From assembly GCA_019694655.1 (NCBI GenBank), contig JAIBBN010000004.1, positions 311,254 to 375,253 of the forward strand: DNA of 64,000 nt, read 5' to 3'. Made by a program: the position numbers and the translations under genes. Shown here in pieces: positions 9,082-17,743 of this stretch. Each line of letters opens with the position of its first letter. Positions within the stretch are counted from its first letter, which is position 1. Below the pieces are notes generated by a model. It saw only the letters and a program-made list of their open reading frames with translations. It ran no database searches and was not told the DNA's origin. Origin of the DNA: Leptospirales bacterium. GTDB lineage: Bacteria; Spirochaetota; Leptospiria; Leptospirales; Leptonemataceae.

Positions 9082-10290
9082 GTGGCGCTCTACCAGCGGC
9101 TGCTGCGCACATTCTATCGTACGGGTTTGCCGTACCTTGCCATAGCTCAGTCGCCCGCAGCGCCGGGCGATGAATTGCAGATCCAGGCCTTCCTGTCCCG
9201 TATTCTGCTGGATCGATTGATGACTGACCTGGAGCGTTCCCGGCAGAGCGTGGATCGCGTTCCTGCGGAGTTATTGGTCGAAGCGCCCCTGGCTGATGAA
9301 CTGCTCCCGACAGTGCGCAAGGCTGGCGGGATGCCAGTGCTAAACGAGAGCGGGGATCAGATTGCCCTGTGGGATGAGCGCCAGCTGCTGCAGGCTGTAG
9401 CCAGTCTACGCCGTTCAGACCCCCCGTCGACGCCTGCTACTGCTGAAGCAGACGCTGCGGTCAGCAACGCTCCGCCTCCGCAGAAGTGGCTGGCTGAAAT
9501 GGTGCTGCAAGCCCTGCCCATGGCTATGTTCGCCACAGATCTTGGCGGCCGCGCCCTGTTCTACAATGAGCGATTTGAGCGCATTATACTCAGCAAGGAT
9601 CGATTGCGACGCTCGCTGCGGCTCGCCGAAGAATATTTTCTGGAACTGAATCGCAACCTGCTGGCGCGTTCCTTTGAGCGCGATCCCGAGCGCAAATACT
9701 CGCATAGTTTGCACGCTGCACTTCCGGAACTTTCCGTGCTGGCGCGTATCTTCAACCTGGAGCAGGATGGCCGCGTCCAGGGCTACCTCTATCTGTTTCA
9801 GGACGCGAGTGATGGCGGCGTGCGCGAAGAACTGCTCTCCCGGCTGGAGGGCGGCGATGGCCTCGAAGCTGTAATAGATGATCTGGAAGCCGTAGCCATC
9901 CAGTCCGCTCTCGAAAATCATGGGCACAACATATCCCATGCCGCCGCCGCTTTGCAGATCAAACGTTCTACCCTGCAAAACAAGATGAAGCGCTTACGAC
10001 TTCTCGATCGATTTGGACCGCGCCATAGCGGACCCATCCGCCGAATCCGACGCGGCGCAGGAAACCAGGGGAACATTGATCCGGCCTCCGGGGGCGGAAC
10101 TCCGCCGGCCGAGAGCCTGGCCCCGTTGGCAGGCCCGGAGATAGCCGGCGCGGCTGCAGGCCGGAAGAGGTCGGCCAGAGTGCGTAAGCCCGCCCCTGAG
10201 GCAGGCCGCAAAAAGAAAATTACGACGCGCAAAGCGACGAAGCCTTCCAAAAAGAAGGTCGCTGCACGCCGCCGCCTCAAAAGCCGCTGA
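9082..10290 (+). CDS. PAS/Fis-type regulator with lysine-rich histone-like tail
   Basis: Predicted 402-residue DNA-binding regulator starting at GTG. Residues about 133-230 look like a PAS-type sensor domain (MVLQALPMAMFATDLGGRAL, FYNERFERII). Residues about 258-308 form a Fis-family helix-turn-helix like the C-terminus of NtrC proteins (AIQSALENHGHNISHAAAAL, QIKRSTLQNKMKRL). There is no AAA+ sigma-54 interaction domain between them. The last 80 residues are Ala/Pro/Lys/Arg-rich, ending in KKKVAARRRLKSR, resembling histone-H1-like tails. Position behind fliD suggests a link to flagellar expression, unproven. Confidence 0.75.
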   Translation: MALYQRLLRTFYRTGLPYLAIAQSPAAPGDELQIQAFLSRILLDRLMTDLERSRQSVDRVPAELLVEAPLADELLPTVRKAGGMPVLNESGDQIALWDERQLLQAVASLRRSDPPSTPATAEADAAVSNAPPPQKWLAEMVLQALPMAMFATDLGGRALFYNERFERIILSKDRLRRSLRLAEEYFLELNRNLLARSFERDPERKYSHSLHAALPELSVLARIFNLEQDGRVQGYLYLFQDASDGGVREELLSRLEGGDGLEAVIDDLEAVAIQSALENHGHNISHAAAALQIKRSTLQNKMKRLRLLDRFGPRHSGPIRRIRRGAGNQGNIDPASGGGTPPAESLAPLAGPEIAGAAAGRKRSARVRKPAPEAGRKKKITTRKATKPSKKKVAARRRLKSR

Positions 10291-10304
10291 TTTCCACTTG
10301 TCAG
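10287..10304 (+). promoter_or_regulatory. possible promoter/hairpin element shared with 35004-35021
   Basis: CTGATTTCCACTTGTCAG overlaps the stop codon of the regulator gene and lies 29 bases before the ATG at 10333. A near-identical copy (A to G at one position) sits 31 bases before the ATG at 35052. Each copy can form a short CTGA/TCAG stem, and each contains TTGTCA, close to a -35 consensus. No convincing -10 box follows at standard spacing. It may be chance. Confidence 0.25.
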
Positions 10305-10332
10305 CAAAAGCGCGGCATCAAGTCCTCGGCGC

Positions 10333-11553
10333 ATGCAAAATCGAAAGCTGCTCCTTGCCATCGGCGGCGCCCTCGCGGTGGTATTGTTGGTTGTGCTCTT
10401 TTTTATGATTCGCAATGCGGATCGAAGCGAAAGCGAGGACGGAAGGATGATGGGCGAACGGACTGCGCCCGACGGTTCCGGCGGATCCGCCGATGAAGCC
10501 CTTGGCATCGAGGCCAATGATCCGCAGGAGCGACTCGATCGTTATGTGCGCTGGGCAAAGTACCCGCCTTTCACGCGCCCGCTTTCGCAAGGTCAGGTCG
10601 ATCTGCTGGATCCTTACAATGCTGAGCGTCCGGCGGTCAATGTCGTGCTGCGTCCGGCGCGCAACTGCAGCCAGGGTGCGGACGGTATTCCCAATTGCGA
10701 AGAGCAGGCTCAGTTCAGCGATATCCAATGCAGCTTCAGTCCGGAACGCAGCATTTCTGTGGGACGCAATGATTTTCACCTTTTTCTAAGCTGTCAGAAC
10801 CAGAAAGGCGAGAAGCTTCCCATTGATTCGTTGCAAACGCAGGTCTTCCGGACGCTGCACAATAAGACTTATCCCAGCCTCCCCGTGGTTTCGGCGGCAG
10901 ATGATGGCGCCAACGGCGATGAAAAGGCCGGCGATCGCATTTACACCATCACCGTGCGGCCGACACTGCAGGACTGGGGCGACATGTACGTCGAAGCGAA
11001 GATGCGCGTAGGCGGCCAGGATCATGCCCAACGCGCTGCCTGGTTCAGCACGCCTCAGCCAGGGGCGGAATTCCAGCAGGGCATCCGCGATCAGGTGCGC
11101 AATGGCGACCTGGTGTTTACGATTCCGGTGCGAGTCAGCAAACCGGGATACTATGAGGTCGAGGCAAATCTACAGGAATCGGGCGGCGAAGGGCGCCTGC
11201 TGGCCAGCGCCTACTGGGAGGGCGAACTCAGTGCTGGAACCCAGAATGTAGAATTGGTATTTTTTGGAAAAGTTCTGCGCGACCAGGATGCCCAGGGACC
11301 GTTTGTCCTGCGCGAGCTACGTGGTAAGCGCAACAATTCGCCGGTTACGCCAGCGCAAATCAGGCAATCGCGAATCGATGGGCGCTCGATTTCAGGCGAG
11401 CACCGCGAGCCAATCTGGGAATACCTGCTGCCGTGGCCCGGCCCGACAACCACACAGTCCTACAGCGCAGACCAATTTCACAATCGTGAATGGGACTCAG
11501 AGGAAAAACGCGAGCATATTCGTCTTCTAGAAGAACATTTGCAGGACGGATAA
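10333..11553 (+). CDS. membrane-anchored periplasmic protein of unknown function
   Basis: A 406-residue protein with an N-terminal signal-anchor (KLLLAIGGALAVVLLVVLFF) and a long soluble periplasmic part. Residues about 190-250 hold the aspartate/glycine-rich DDGANGDEKAGDRIYT segment seen in Ig-like extracellular 'choice-of-anchor' domains, followed by beta-rich sequence (GYYEVEANLQESGGEGRLLA). No catalytic motif is evident. Four cysteines between residues 110 and 160 could form disulfides. A hairpin without a T-run lies just downstream. Confidence 0.75.
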   Translation: MQNRKLLLAIGGALAVVLLVVLFFMIRNADRSESEDGRMMGERTAPDGSGGSADEALGIEANDPQERLDRYVRWAKYPPFTRPLSQGQVDLLDPYNAERPAVNVVLRPARNCSQGADGIPNCEEQAQFSDIQCSFSPERSISVGRNDFHLFLSCQNQKGEKLPIDSLQTQVFRTLHNKTYPSLPVVSAADDGANGDEKAGDRIYTITVRPTLQDWGDMYVEAKMRVGGQDHAQRAAWFSTPQPGAEFQQGIRDQVRNGDLVFTIPVRVSKPGYYEVEANLQESGGEGRLLASAYWEGELSAGTQNVELVFFGKVLRDQDAQGPFVLRELRGKRNNSPVTPAQIRQSRIDGRSISGEHREPIWEYLLPWPGPTTTQSYSADQFHNREWDSEEKREHIRLLEEHLQDG

Positions 11554-11563
11554 TTGACGAAGG

Positions 11564-11591
11564 GTCCCGGGGCGAGTTTTCGGTCCGGGAC
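11564..11591 (+). terminator. hairpin after the anchored-protein gene
   Basis: GTCCCGG (11564-11570) pairs with CCGGGAC (11585-11591) around a 14-base loop, eleven bases after the stop codon of the upstream gene. No T-run follows, so it may act as a 3' stabilising hairpin or a factor-dependent terminator. Confidence 0.4.
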
Positions 11592-11684
11592 TGCCGCCTA
11601 CCGCTCTCAAAAAAGCGGTTGCAGATCGGCAGGCAAGGGCCGAAAGTTGACCTATAAAAAAAAATCGCAATACAGGAGTGTAAA

Positions 11685-12533
11685 ATGCGTAAGCTTCTAT
11701 TGAGCGCCGTAATCAGCGGCTTCTTTCTCATGGGTGCATCGGCTGTTCAAGCCGCCACCTATAACCTGTTTCTCCATGGACGTTCTGGCGATAACCACTG
11801 CCAGGCTTTGACCAGCACCGCCAGCGGACAGACCGACTACAAAAACTACTGGGGCGGCGTGGTCAGCGGAATATCAAATATCCGCTACATCGGTTTTGAT
11901 GGTACGCAGAATGGCGGCGCATACAGCTGGCAAAGCTGCGGCGCTCAGAAGCAGCTCAACGACGCGCTGAATGTTTTCTGCCGCAATGGCAACAGCTGCA
12001 AAATTTTCACCCACTCCACAGGCGGTCTGGTGATGGCATACTATCTGTATGCAGCCGGTTCGTCCGGACTGAGCATCCTTGACATTCGCCTGATGGCCAG
12101 CGCCGCAGGCGGATCGGAGCTTGCCGACTTCTCCACCAGCTACCTGGCCTGGCTTGGATTTGATACGCTGGGCGGTCAATTGGACCAGAGTGTGAGCACC
12201 GGCGGCGCGCGCAGCTGGGACCATAACCGTACGGGCGGCCAGGCCCTGGACACCACCAGCGGCGAGGGATCTGACTACCTGAATGTTACCAGCCCGCTGC
12301 TGCCCGGCCGCGACGATGGCGTTCTGGCTAACCATAGCCTCTGCAGTGTAAATCAGGTGAATACCGTGGATCGTTCCTGCCCGCTGGGCGGCGGAACCTT
12401 CAAAGAGAGTTACTCCTGTGGTTTTCTCTGGCTGTCTACCTGCACGCGCACCCACTACCGCTGGAGCAACTACTACACCGTGCTGATGCGCGCCAGCGAT
12501 AGCCACGGCGCTTCCAAGCGGCATTACTATTGA
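11685..12533 (+). CDS. secreted lipase-like protein with THSTGG nucleophile motif
   Basis: A 282-residue protein with a classic Sec signal peptide (MRKLLLSAVISGFFLMGASA, cleavage after VQA). The mature part starts YNLFLHGRSGDN, like the strand and oxyanion loop of an alpha/beta hydrolase, and has IFTHSTGGLVMAYYL, where HSTGG (residues about 108-112) stands for the nucleophile elbow GxSxG with His in the first position. A later SHGASKRHYY at the end and Asp residues in LLPGRDDGVLANHS could complete a triad. Seven cysteines suggest disulfide bonds. The gene has a strong AGGAG site and a strong terminator, so it is a single-gene unit. Lipase/esterase activity is inferred, not shown. Confidence 0.75.
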   Translation: MRKLLLSAVISGFFLMGASAVQAATYNLFLHGRSGDNHCQALTSTASGQTDYKNYWGGVVSGISNIRYIGFDGTQNGGAYSWQSCGAQKQLNDALNVFCRNGNSCKIFTHSTGGLVMAYYLYAAGSSGLSILDIRLMASAAGGSELADFSTSYLAWLGFDTLGGQLDQSVSTGGARSWDHNRTGGQALDTTSGEGSDYLNVTSPLLPGRDDGVLANHSLCSVNQVNTVDRSCPLGGGTFKESYSCGFLWLSTCTRTHYRWSNYYTVLMRASDSHGASKRHYY

Positions 12534-12537
12534 TTTC

Positions 12538-12591
12538 TACTGCAGTCTTGCAGTAAATGGAAAGACCGGCGATCGTCGCCGGTCTTTTTTT
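12538..12591 (+). terminator. tandem hairpins with intrinsic terminator
   Basis: Just after the lipase-like gene, TACTGCA/TGCAGTA (12538-12555, 4-base loop) is followed by a strong stem AAAGACCGGCGA/TCGCCGGTCTTT (12561-12587) running into TTTTTTT. This is the clearest forward-strand intrinsic terminator in the window. It lies before the ATG chosen for the next gene (12608), which argues against that gene's longer open frame. Confidence 0.9.
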
Positions 12592-12607
12592 GTCCTGGAG
12601 TCAAACG

Positions 12608-13492
12608 ATGAGGCGAGGCTACCGCTCGGCGCTTATGATACTCGCAGTCAGCTTTTCTGTCGGGGCCTGTAAGTCGCTATTTTACGCGCCCGGCGAAAGC
12701 TGGCTGCCAATCTCCTGGCTTGGACCGCAACGCGCACTTGAAGCGCGGCTGGCATTTGAAAGCCGCATGTCCTGGAATCCCTTGAATCAGAATCAAATAA
12801 CGCGCAACGTCTCGACTGAGCTCCTGATTCATGAGCTTCGCGGCGATCAGCTAGTCTCCTCGCGTCGGTTGACGCGATTTGATGGTTGGATCCTTTCCGG
12901 TTCGATCTATGCTGCTGGCCATGAAGCTGTCATGGTGGCCGGCGAAGGCAATGATATCGGCGCGGGCGCAAACGCGGCGTTGCTGGTCGCCACGGACAAC
13001 GGCGCAACGCGGCGGCTGCCAGTGGCGGGCGGCGAAGTTCTTGCAGCCTTTCCTGATCTCGACAGCAAGCGGCTTGCTGTGGCCGTGCTGGTCGCCGGCG
13101 CTCCTCTGGCGCTGGAAATTCGCTTCTTTTCACTGGCTGGCCTGCGGCCAGAGGCGACCGCTCGCATTGAGCTGCCCTCCGCAATCGGTCCCCCAGAAGT
13201 GGGTTGGTCCGCGGATTCCCGCACGCTTTATCTGCGAGTCGTTGAGGGGGTGCTGGCCATCAACGCGGAAAGCGGATCGGTAAGCGCCGCAGTGCAATTC
13301 CCACGATGCTTCCGGCCAGCCCCCGCGGGCGGCGAACTCAATGATGGCGGCTGGACGATACTGCGTCGTCAGCAGAATCCCGGAACGCCGGGCGCCGACA
13401 GTGAGTTGCGGCTGGAACGCGTTGCCGAGGCAATGCGCGACGACCAGGCGATGACCGGTCGGTTGGAAGAAATTGGACAGGGATGCCGTTGA
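12608..13492 (+). CDS. putative lipoprotein with beta-propeller-like body
   Basis: A 294-residue protein with a lipoprotein signal: basic MRRGYR, hydrophobic core, lipobox SVGAC with Cys21. The body is beta-rich, with repeated short strands and a WSADSRTLYLR motif like those in WD40/TolB-type propellers, but no clear family. The ATG at 12608 follows GGAG by seven bases; a longer frame from 12557 would run through the upstream terminator. Its stop overlaps the start of the Rieske gene by ten bases, suggesting coupling. Confidence 0.72.
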   Translation: MRRGYRSALMILAVSFSVGACKSLFYAPGESWLPISWLGPQRALEARLAFESRMSWNPLNQNQITRNVSTELLIHELRGDQLVSSRRLTRFDGWILSGSIYAAGHEAVMVAGEGNDIGAGANAALLVATDNGATRRLPVAGGEVLAAFPDLDSKRLAVAVLVAGAPLALEIRFFSLAGLRPEATARIELPSAIGPPEVGWSADSRTLYLRVVEGVLAINAESGSVSAAVQFPRCFRPAPAGGELNDGGWTILRRQQNPGTPGADSELRLERVAEAMRDDQAMTGRLEEIGQGCR

Positions 13493-13947
13493 GCGAGTGG
13501 CAGGCGGAAGGAGCGCTTCGCACCAGCAGCGGCTGGCGAAATCAATTTGGCGATCAGCATCGCTACGATCCCGAACTGGTCTTTGAAGCCGCTGGCCTGA
13601 TCGCTGGTTCCGAGCTGGCGCTGTTGTTGCCGCTGCCGGATCCGCCCAACGGCGACAGGGAAGACGAAGCCTTCTTCTATCGCCTCGATGAGCGGCGCGT
13701 GGTTGGCTACTTCAATCGCTGCACTCATATTCAGGCGCCAATGGACTTTGGCGATGGCCGTTTTCTCGATCCGGCCGGCTTCATTCTCTGCCGCCTGCAT
13801 GGGGCTCGCTATGAACTGGCAAACGGCGAGGCCTGCGCCGGCCCGGCGCGAGGAAATCTGGCGCGCGTCCTTTGCCAGTTGCAGGGCACACAGCTCATTG
13901 TGAGCGGCTGGCAAAAGATCCGCAGCGATAGGAATTCCGGCTTGTGA
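13483..13947 (+). CDS. Rieske [2Fe-2S] domain protein
   Basis: A 154-residue protein with complete Rieske ligands: Cys80-x-His82 (CTH) and Cys103-x2-His106 (CRLH), 20 residues apart, the second followed by GARYELANGEACAGPA, typical of nitrite-reductase small subunit/ferredoxin-type Rieske domains. There is no signal peptide or membrane anchor, so a soluble electron carrier is expected. It is sandwiched between a lipoprotein gene (overlap) and sucA (7-base gap). Its redox partner is unknown; the neighbourhood does not include an oxygenase. Confidence 0.85.
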   Translation: MPLSEWQAEGALRTSSGWRNQFGDQHRYDPELVFEAAGLIAGSELALLLPLPDPPNGDREDEAFFYRLDERRVVGYFNRCTHIQAPMDFGDGRFLDPAGFILCRLHGARYELANGEACAGPARGNLARVLCQLQGTQLIVSGWQKIRSDRNSGL

Positions 13948-13954
13948 TCCTGAA

Positions 13955-16762
13955 TTGAACGGAGTCCCCTCTTCATTGCTGGCAGACTTTGCATCTGCAG
14001 GCGGTGGCACGGTGGACATTGGCCGGGAAAACCTAGCAATTGCCGAAGAGCTGTATCGAAAATACTGCGATGATCCAGATTCGGTGGGTCCACAATGGCT
14101 CGCCTACTTTCGCAGCCTGGAGAGCGACGGCGCAGCGAACGCCGGTCGACTGAGCTCCGATCCCGGAGCAGACCGCTCTGTTGAACTTTCTGGTGCGGTC
14201 CGTGAGCTGGTGCAGGCCTACCGTCGATTTGGCCACCTGGCGGCCGACCTTGATCCGCTTGGGCTTCGGCTGCCAGATCGAAGCGCACTGGAACTGAGGC
14301 TCTACGGCCTCCAGCAGGCCGATCTGGAACGCAAGTTTGAGCGCGCGCTATATGGACTGGAGCGGGCCACGCTGGCCCAGATTCTGCAGAAGCTGGAGCG
14401 CACCTACAGCGCGCGCATTGGCGTCGAGTATGAGCATATTCGCAGCAATGAGGAGCGACTGTGGCTCGCTGAACGCATGGAAGTTACTGAAAACAGTCAG
14501 GCGCTGCCGTTGGCCGTTCGACTGCGCCTCTACGAGAAGCTTTTTCAGGCGGAGCACTTTGAAAAGTTTCTGGCGATGAAATTTGTCGGAAAGAAGCGAT
14601 TCTCTCTGGAGGGCGCAGAAAGCCTGATTCCGGCCCTGGACGCCTGCATTGAAGATGCCGGCGCTCACGACGTAGAAGGGCTGGTAATTGGCATGGCCCA
14701 CCGCGGCCGACTCAATGTGCTGGTAAATATTCTGGAAAAACCGGCCGGCGTGATCTTTGCAGAGTTTAAGGAAAGCTACAATCCAGATCAGATCGATTAC
14801 GCCGACGTAAAGTACCACCTTGGCTATTCATTCACGCGCACCACTTTGGCTGGCAAGGAAGTGCACCTCAGTCTGGCCTTCAATCCAAGCCACCTTGAGG
14901 CAGTCGACCCTGTCGTGCTCGGCTCAGTGCGCGCCCGTCAAACTTTTCTGGGAGATCTGGAGCGATCGCGCATCGTGCCCTTGATGATCCATGGCGACGC
15001 CTCCTTTATCGGCCAGGGGGTTGTCGCCGAGTGCTTGAACCTGTGGCGCCTGCCCGGTTACTCGGTGGGCGGGACCATTCACCTGGTTGTAAACAATCAA
15101 ATTGGATTTACGACAGCCCCATCCGATTCAAGGTCCACGGAGTACTGTACGGACCTTGCCCGCGGTTTTCAGATTCCCGTATTCCACGTCAATGGCGACG
15201 ATCCCGAAGCAGTCTATCGCGCTGTGACATTAGCCTGCGAGTTTCGGCATCGATTCCATCGCGATGTAATCATTGATCTCTTCTGTTACCGGCGTCTTGG
15301 CCACAATGAGAATGACGAACCAGCTTTCACTCAGCCGCTGATGTACGACCAGATTCGCCAACGCCCGACGACGGTGCAGATCTATCGCAGCAAATTGGCT
15401 GGCGATGACGATGTTGCTGCGGAAGATCTGGAATTCATTGAAAACGGCAGCCGCAGCGGTTTGGAAGCCTCCTTCCAGAGGGCGCAAGACAAAGGCGTGC
15501 GGATGCAGGTCGATACGATGGGCGGGCGCTGGGCGGAATTTGCCACGGAGCCGCTCGATTCTGAGCCGCAGACGCGATTGCTGGCCGAGCAGATGGAGCG
15601 CAGCGTGCGCGCCCTGGTCCAGTTACCGCCCGGATTTCAGCCGCATCCCAAGATAGCTCGACTGCTGGAGACCCGCGCCGCTATGTCTCGTGGCGAGTCG
15701 CCGATCGATTGGGGTTTTGCTGAACTTCTGGCTTTTGGTTCTATTCTGGAAAACGGATATGCCATTCGCCTCGCTGGACAGGACGCGCGTCGCGGAACCT
15801 TTTCGCATCGTCACGCTACTCTGGTCGATATTCACAGCGGACAGCAGTACACCCCCCTGCAGCACATCTCCGCTCATCAGGGGGCTTTTGAGGTTCTCAA
15901 TTCGCCGCTTTCCGAGTATGCCTGCCTGGGCTTTGAGTACGGCTATTCGCTTGCTGACCCGCGAACCCTGGTATTGTGGGAGGCGCAATTCGGCGATTTT
16001 GTGAATGGCGCGCAGATCATGCTCGATCAGTTCATTGCAAGCTCGGAGGTTAAGTGGCGTCGAATGAGCGGCATCGTACTGCTCTTACCTCATGGCTATG
16101 AAGGCCAGGGACCTGAACACTCCAGCGCTCGACCGGAGCGCCTGCTGCAGATGTGTTCCCGCGAAAATATGCAGGTGTGTAACTGTACGACGCCCGCGCA
16201 GTACTTTCATCTTCTCCGCCGTCAAATGCTGCGGCGGCATCGCAAGCCATTGATCCTGCTTTCGCCGAAGAGCCTGTTACGCCTGCCAGCGGCCAGTTCG
16301 ACTCTCCAGGACCTGGCCCTGGGTGTCTTTCGCGAGGTATTGCACGATCGGCCAATGGTTGGACGCGGCAGCCTTCGCCGCTTGATCTTCTGCAGCGGAA
16401 AGGTATACTACGATCTGCTTTCTGAGCGCCAGCGGCTTGGCGTTGACGACGTTGCCCTGGTGCGACTCGAGCAGCTTTATCCTTATCCCTATGACGAGAT
16501 GACCGAGGCGCTGCGTGCGCATTCTCCCACCAGGGAGTACATGTGGCTGCAGGAAGAACCGCTGAATCAAGGCGCCTGGTTTTTCATTCGCGACCGGTTG
16601 TCGGCGCAATTGCCGGCAGGCGCAGAGCTGCTTGCGGTTGCCCGGGACGCCAATCCAAGTCCGGCGGCCGGATTGCATAAGATCCACGAGCTGGAACTTG
16701 CTGCGATTCTGAAGCGGGCTTTTGCACCTGCGACGGCGGGGCAAGCTGGCCGTCATGAATAA
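13955..16762 (+). CDS. sucA: 2-oxoglutarate dehydrogenase E1 component
   Basis: Thiamine-diphosphate-dependent E1 of the TCA-cycle 2-oxoglutarate dehydrogenase complex. The 935 residues match OdhA length. Diagnostic segments are the N-terminal LYRKYCDDPDSVGPQWLAYF, GMAHRGRLNVLVNILEKP, HLGYSFTRT, the ThDP/Mg region and RRLGHNENDEPAFTQPLMY, and HQGAFEVLNSPLSEYACLGF. The start is uncertain: TTG at 13955, or TTG at 13976, which has GGAG 11 bases upstream. No sucB (E2) or lpd (E3) follows, so the complex's other subunits must be encoded elsewhere. The last 180 bases are overlapped by an opposite-strand gene. Confidence 0.95.
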   Translation: MNGVPSSLLADFASAGGGTVDIGRENLAIAEELYRKYCDDPDSVGPQWLAYFRSLESDGAANAGRLSSDPGADRSVELSGAVRELVQAYRRFGHLAADLDPLGLRLPDRSALELRLYGLQQADLERKFERALYGLERATLAQILQKLERTYSARIGVEYEHIRSNEERLWLAERMEVTENSQALPLAVRLRLYEKLFQAEHFEKFLAMKFVGKKRFSLEGAESLIPALDACIEDAGAHDVEGLVIGMAHRGRLNVLVNILEKPAGVIFAEFKESYNPDQIDYADVKYHLGYSFTRTTLAGKEVHLSLAFNPSHLEAVDPVVLGSVRARQTFLGDLERSRIVPLMIHGDASFIGQGVVAECLNLWRLPGYSVGGTIHLVVNNQIGFTTAPSDSRSTEYCTDLARGFQIPVFHVNGDDPEAVYRAVTLACEFRHRFHRDVIIDLFCYRRLGHNENDEPAFTQPLMYDQIRQRPTTVQIYRSKLAGDDDVAAEDLEFIENGSRSGLEASFQRAQDKGVRMQVDTMGGRWAEFATEPLDSEPQTRLLAEQMERSVRALVQLPPGFQPHPKIARLLETRAAMSRGESPIDWGFAELLAFGSILENGYAIRLAGQDARRGTFSHRHATLVDIHSGQQYTPLQHISAHQGAFEVLNSPLSEYACLGFEYGYSLADPRTLVLWEAQFGDFVNGAQIMLDQFIASSEVKWRRMSGIVLLLPHGYEGQGPEHSSARPERLLQMCSRENMQVCNCTTPAQYFHLLRRQMLRRHRKPLILLSPKSLLRLPAASSTLQDLALGVFREVLHDRPMVGRGSLRRLIFCSGKVYYDLLSERQRLGVDDVALVRLEQLYPYPYDEMTEALRAHSPTREYMWLQEEPLNQGAWFFIRDRLSAQLPAGAELLAVARDANPSPAAGLHKIHELELAAILKRAFAPATAGQAGRHE

Positions 16763-17165
16763 GCAGGACTCCAAGACGCGCGCCGTAGAGCATGCAGACC
16801 GCGCCAGCCAGAAGCAGCAGATAGAGCAGGGCGCTCAGCCAGGGGTTGCTCGGTGACGCCTTCCAGCGGAGCATTGCCGTGACTCCGGCGGCAATGGCAA
16901 TCACCAGAGTCCACTGACCAACTTCGCGATGCCGGGCCAGAGCCTGTAGTCCAGGCTGCGGATCGTAGAGCGCTGCATCGCGGTCCCCGGCAGCCATGGC
17001 GGCATACAGCAAGATGATCTGTAAGACACAGAGGAGCGCCAGCAGACGTCGCCCGGTAAGCTCGGGGATCGCTGCGTTGAGACGAAGCCAGACGGCCGCC
17101 GCCGGCAGCAAGACTCCAAGCGTCAGCGGCGCGTGCAACATGGCGGGATGCCAGGCTTCAAACAC
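16584..17165 (-). CDS. DUF2231-like membrane protein
   Basis: A 193-residue protein with four hydrophobic segments. The start (WHPAMLHAPLTLGVLLPA) and the region before the tail (YGARLGVLLIHDG) resemble DUF2231/COG4244 membrane proteins, whose conserved His residues (HPxxxH and a later His) have been suggested to bind haem. A GTG at 17165 preceded by AGGAG at good spacing is the likely start. The final 60 residues are Pro/Gln/Arg-rich and are encoded antisense to the end of sucA, whose own C-terminus is conserved there, so the overlap looks real unless this protein terminates differently in relatives. Function unknown. Confidence 0.6.
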   Translation of the reverse strand: MFEAWHPAMLHAPLTLGVLLPAAAVWLRLNAAIPELTGRRLLALLCVLQIILLYAAMAAGDRDAALYDPQPGLQALARHREVGQWTLVIAIAAGVTAMLRWKASPSNPWLSALLYLLLLAGAVCMLYGARLGVLLIHDGQLAPPSQVQKPASESQQVPARGSYAIRPPDLDWRPGQPQAALRLPAIAPTTGRE

Positions 17166-17224
17166 CGCTCAGGCTCCTGATTTTTGCGTTTGACGGCATC
17201 GTGTACAGCCGCTATGGACGGCCC

Positions 17225-17686
17225 ATGAAACTTTTGCGTCCGGTTCTCGTGCTCAGCTGCGCCATCCTGCTCAGCAGCCCACTTTTCGCCGAAAAGTCGG
17301 CGGACGACTATATCAGCGATCTCAGCGCCGCTGATCCAATGACTCAGATGGAAGCATGCCGGCAGCTTGGCGCCCGCGGCGAGAAGAAAGCGGTCCCAAC
17401 TTTGATTCAGTTGCTGCAATCCGCGGGCGACGCCCGTGTCGCTGCCCACGCCGCCGCTGCGCTTGGCGCCATTGGAGAGAAGGGACCCTCCGCTCAGGCC
17501 CTGCTCAGCTCCTCCAGCAGCCCCCAGGCAGCAGTACGTTATGCAAGCATTCTGGCCCTTGCGGCAATTGGCGATCGTGATCAGCGCGAGGCCGCCGTCT
17601 CTATGGCGACTCAATTGGCCGAGGGCGACCAGGATGAGCTGGTCCGCGACATTGCGACGCGTCTGAAGCCGACTCTTGAGAAGTAG
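17225..17686 (+). CDS. secreted HEAT-repeat protein
   Basis: A 153-residue protein with a Sec signal peptide (KLLRPVLVLSCAILLSS, cleavage after LFA) followed by about three HEAT/PBS-lyase-type repeats (MEACRQLGARGEKKAVPTLI; AAHAAAALGAIGEKG; RYASILALAAIGDRDQ). Such repeats bind proteins; the partner is unknown. ATG at 17225 is preferred to the upstream GTG at 17201 because it begins the signal peptide directly. It is divergent from the DUF2231-like gene. Confidence 0.8.
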   Translation: MKLLRPVLVLSCAILLSSPLFAEKSADDYISDLSAADPMTQMEACRQLGARGEKKAVPTLIQLLQSAGDARVAAHAAAALGAIGEKGPSAQALLSSSSSPQAAVRYASILALAAIGDRDQREAAVSMATQLAEGDQDELVRDIATRLKPTLEK

Positions 17687-17743
17687 TCCCTCCCTGGTCG
17701 CAATAGAAGGGCGCCGCTGTCGAACGCCGTCTTTTTTTATTGC

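Noticed and set aside
11647..11658. TTGACC followed by TATAAA upstream of the lipase-like gene as a promoter
   Set aside because: The two boxes abut, and no partner box exists at 16-18 bases for either; the real promoter is not identifiable.
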